Assembly (NCBI GenBank): GCA_002712845.1
Contig: PAUV01000059.1
Span: 6,341-12,694, forward strand
Direction of reading: 5' to 3'
Source of the DNA: Rhodopirellula sp.
Lineage (GTDB): Bacteria; Planctomycetota; Planctomycetia; Pirellulales; Pirellulaceae
Length of the DNA: 6,354 nt
In this document: piece after piece, positions 6,306-6,354 of the stretch
How the letters are laid out: each line of letters starts with the position of its first letter
How positions within the stretch are numbered: position 1 is the first letter of the stretch
Made by a program: the position numbers and the translations under genes
The notes under the pieces: model-generated
What the model saw: the letters and a program-made list of their open reading frames with translations, nothing else
The model's database searches: none
Told to the model about the DNA's origin: nothing

Positions 6306-6354
6306 CTATCGATCCTCTACCTTCCTGCGCCGGCGTCTTCCCAGAGCGCGCTGC
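6306..6354 (-). CDS. C-terminal end of an unidentified upstream gene (partial)
   Basis: One minus-strand frame reads QRALGRRRRRRKVEDR and then stops at TAG 6308-6306, two bases before the chosen ctaB start. An arginine-rich tail ending a protein is what one expects of a membrane protein with a cytoplasmic C-terminus. The heme A synthase CtaA/COX15 often sits just upstream of ctaB, so that is a candidate, but nothing in these 16 residues identifies it. Another frame (SALWEDAGAGR, stop at 6319-6317) could be the real end instead. Confidence 0.35.
   Translation of the reverse strand, partial: QRALGRRRRRKVEDR
6313..6318 (-). promoter_or_regulatory. Shine-Dalgarno site supporting the ctaB TTG start
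   Basis: AGAGGA lies 9 bases upstream of the TTG at 6303-6301. It is the main reason to prefer that start over in-frame extension to the window edge. Confidence 0.45.

Overview
All genes in this window lie on the minus strand, so transcription runs from high to low coordinates. Base composition is near 50% GC, genes are tightly packed, and several starts are GTG or TTG. The pairing of a cytochrome-oxidase assembly cluster with a flagellar export cluster, a FliP with a long N-terminal extension, and a poor match to strong Shine-Dalgarno sites in several genes suggest a Planctomycetes bacterium of the Rhodopirellula/Pirellulaceae kind. That assignment is inference from style and gene content, not from a search.

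Region 1 (about 2221-6354) is a cytochrome c oxidase (heme-copper oxidase) assembly cluster. In transcription order it holds: the last codons of an unidentified upstream gene; ctaB (heme O synthase); an ABC ATPase; its ABC-2 type permease; a SCO/SenC copper chaperone; and a DUF420/CtaM-type membrane protein. ctaB and the ATPase overlap by GTGA, and sco and the DUF420 gene overlap by TAATG. The ATPase-permease gap (94 bp) and the permease-sco gap (10 bp) show no terminator. The set therefore reads as one operon that makes heme O, delivers copper to the oxidase and helps final maturation. The ABC exporter sits in the middle with unknown cargo.

Region 2 (2108-2220) is the only real break between the two functional groups. 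It carries a good match to a flagellar sigma-28 (FliA/WhiG) promoter pointing at fliP.

Region 3 (1-2107) is the flagellar type III export gate in canonical order fliP-fliQ-fliR-flhB. flhB is cut off by the window edge after 38 codons. FliP, FliQ and FliR form the membrane export channel, and FlhB controls its gating and substrate switching.

Nothing here is clearly a new defence, mobile or RNA system: I saw no IS element, tRNA, rRNA, CRISPR array or strong terminator. The points most worth following are the ABC exporter inside the oxidase-assembly cluster, the sigma-28-like promoter, and the secreted-style N-terminal extension of FliP.
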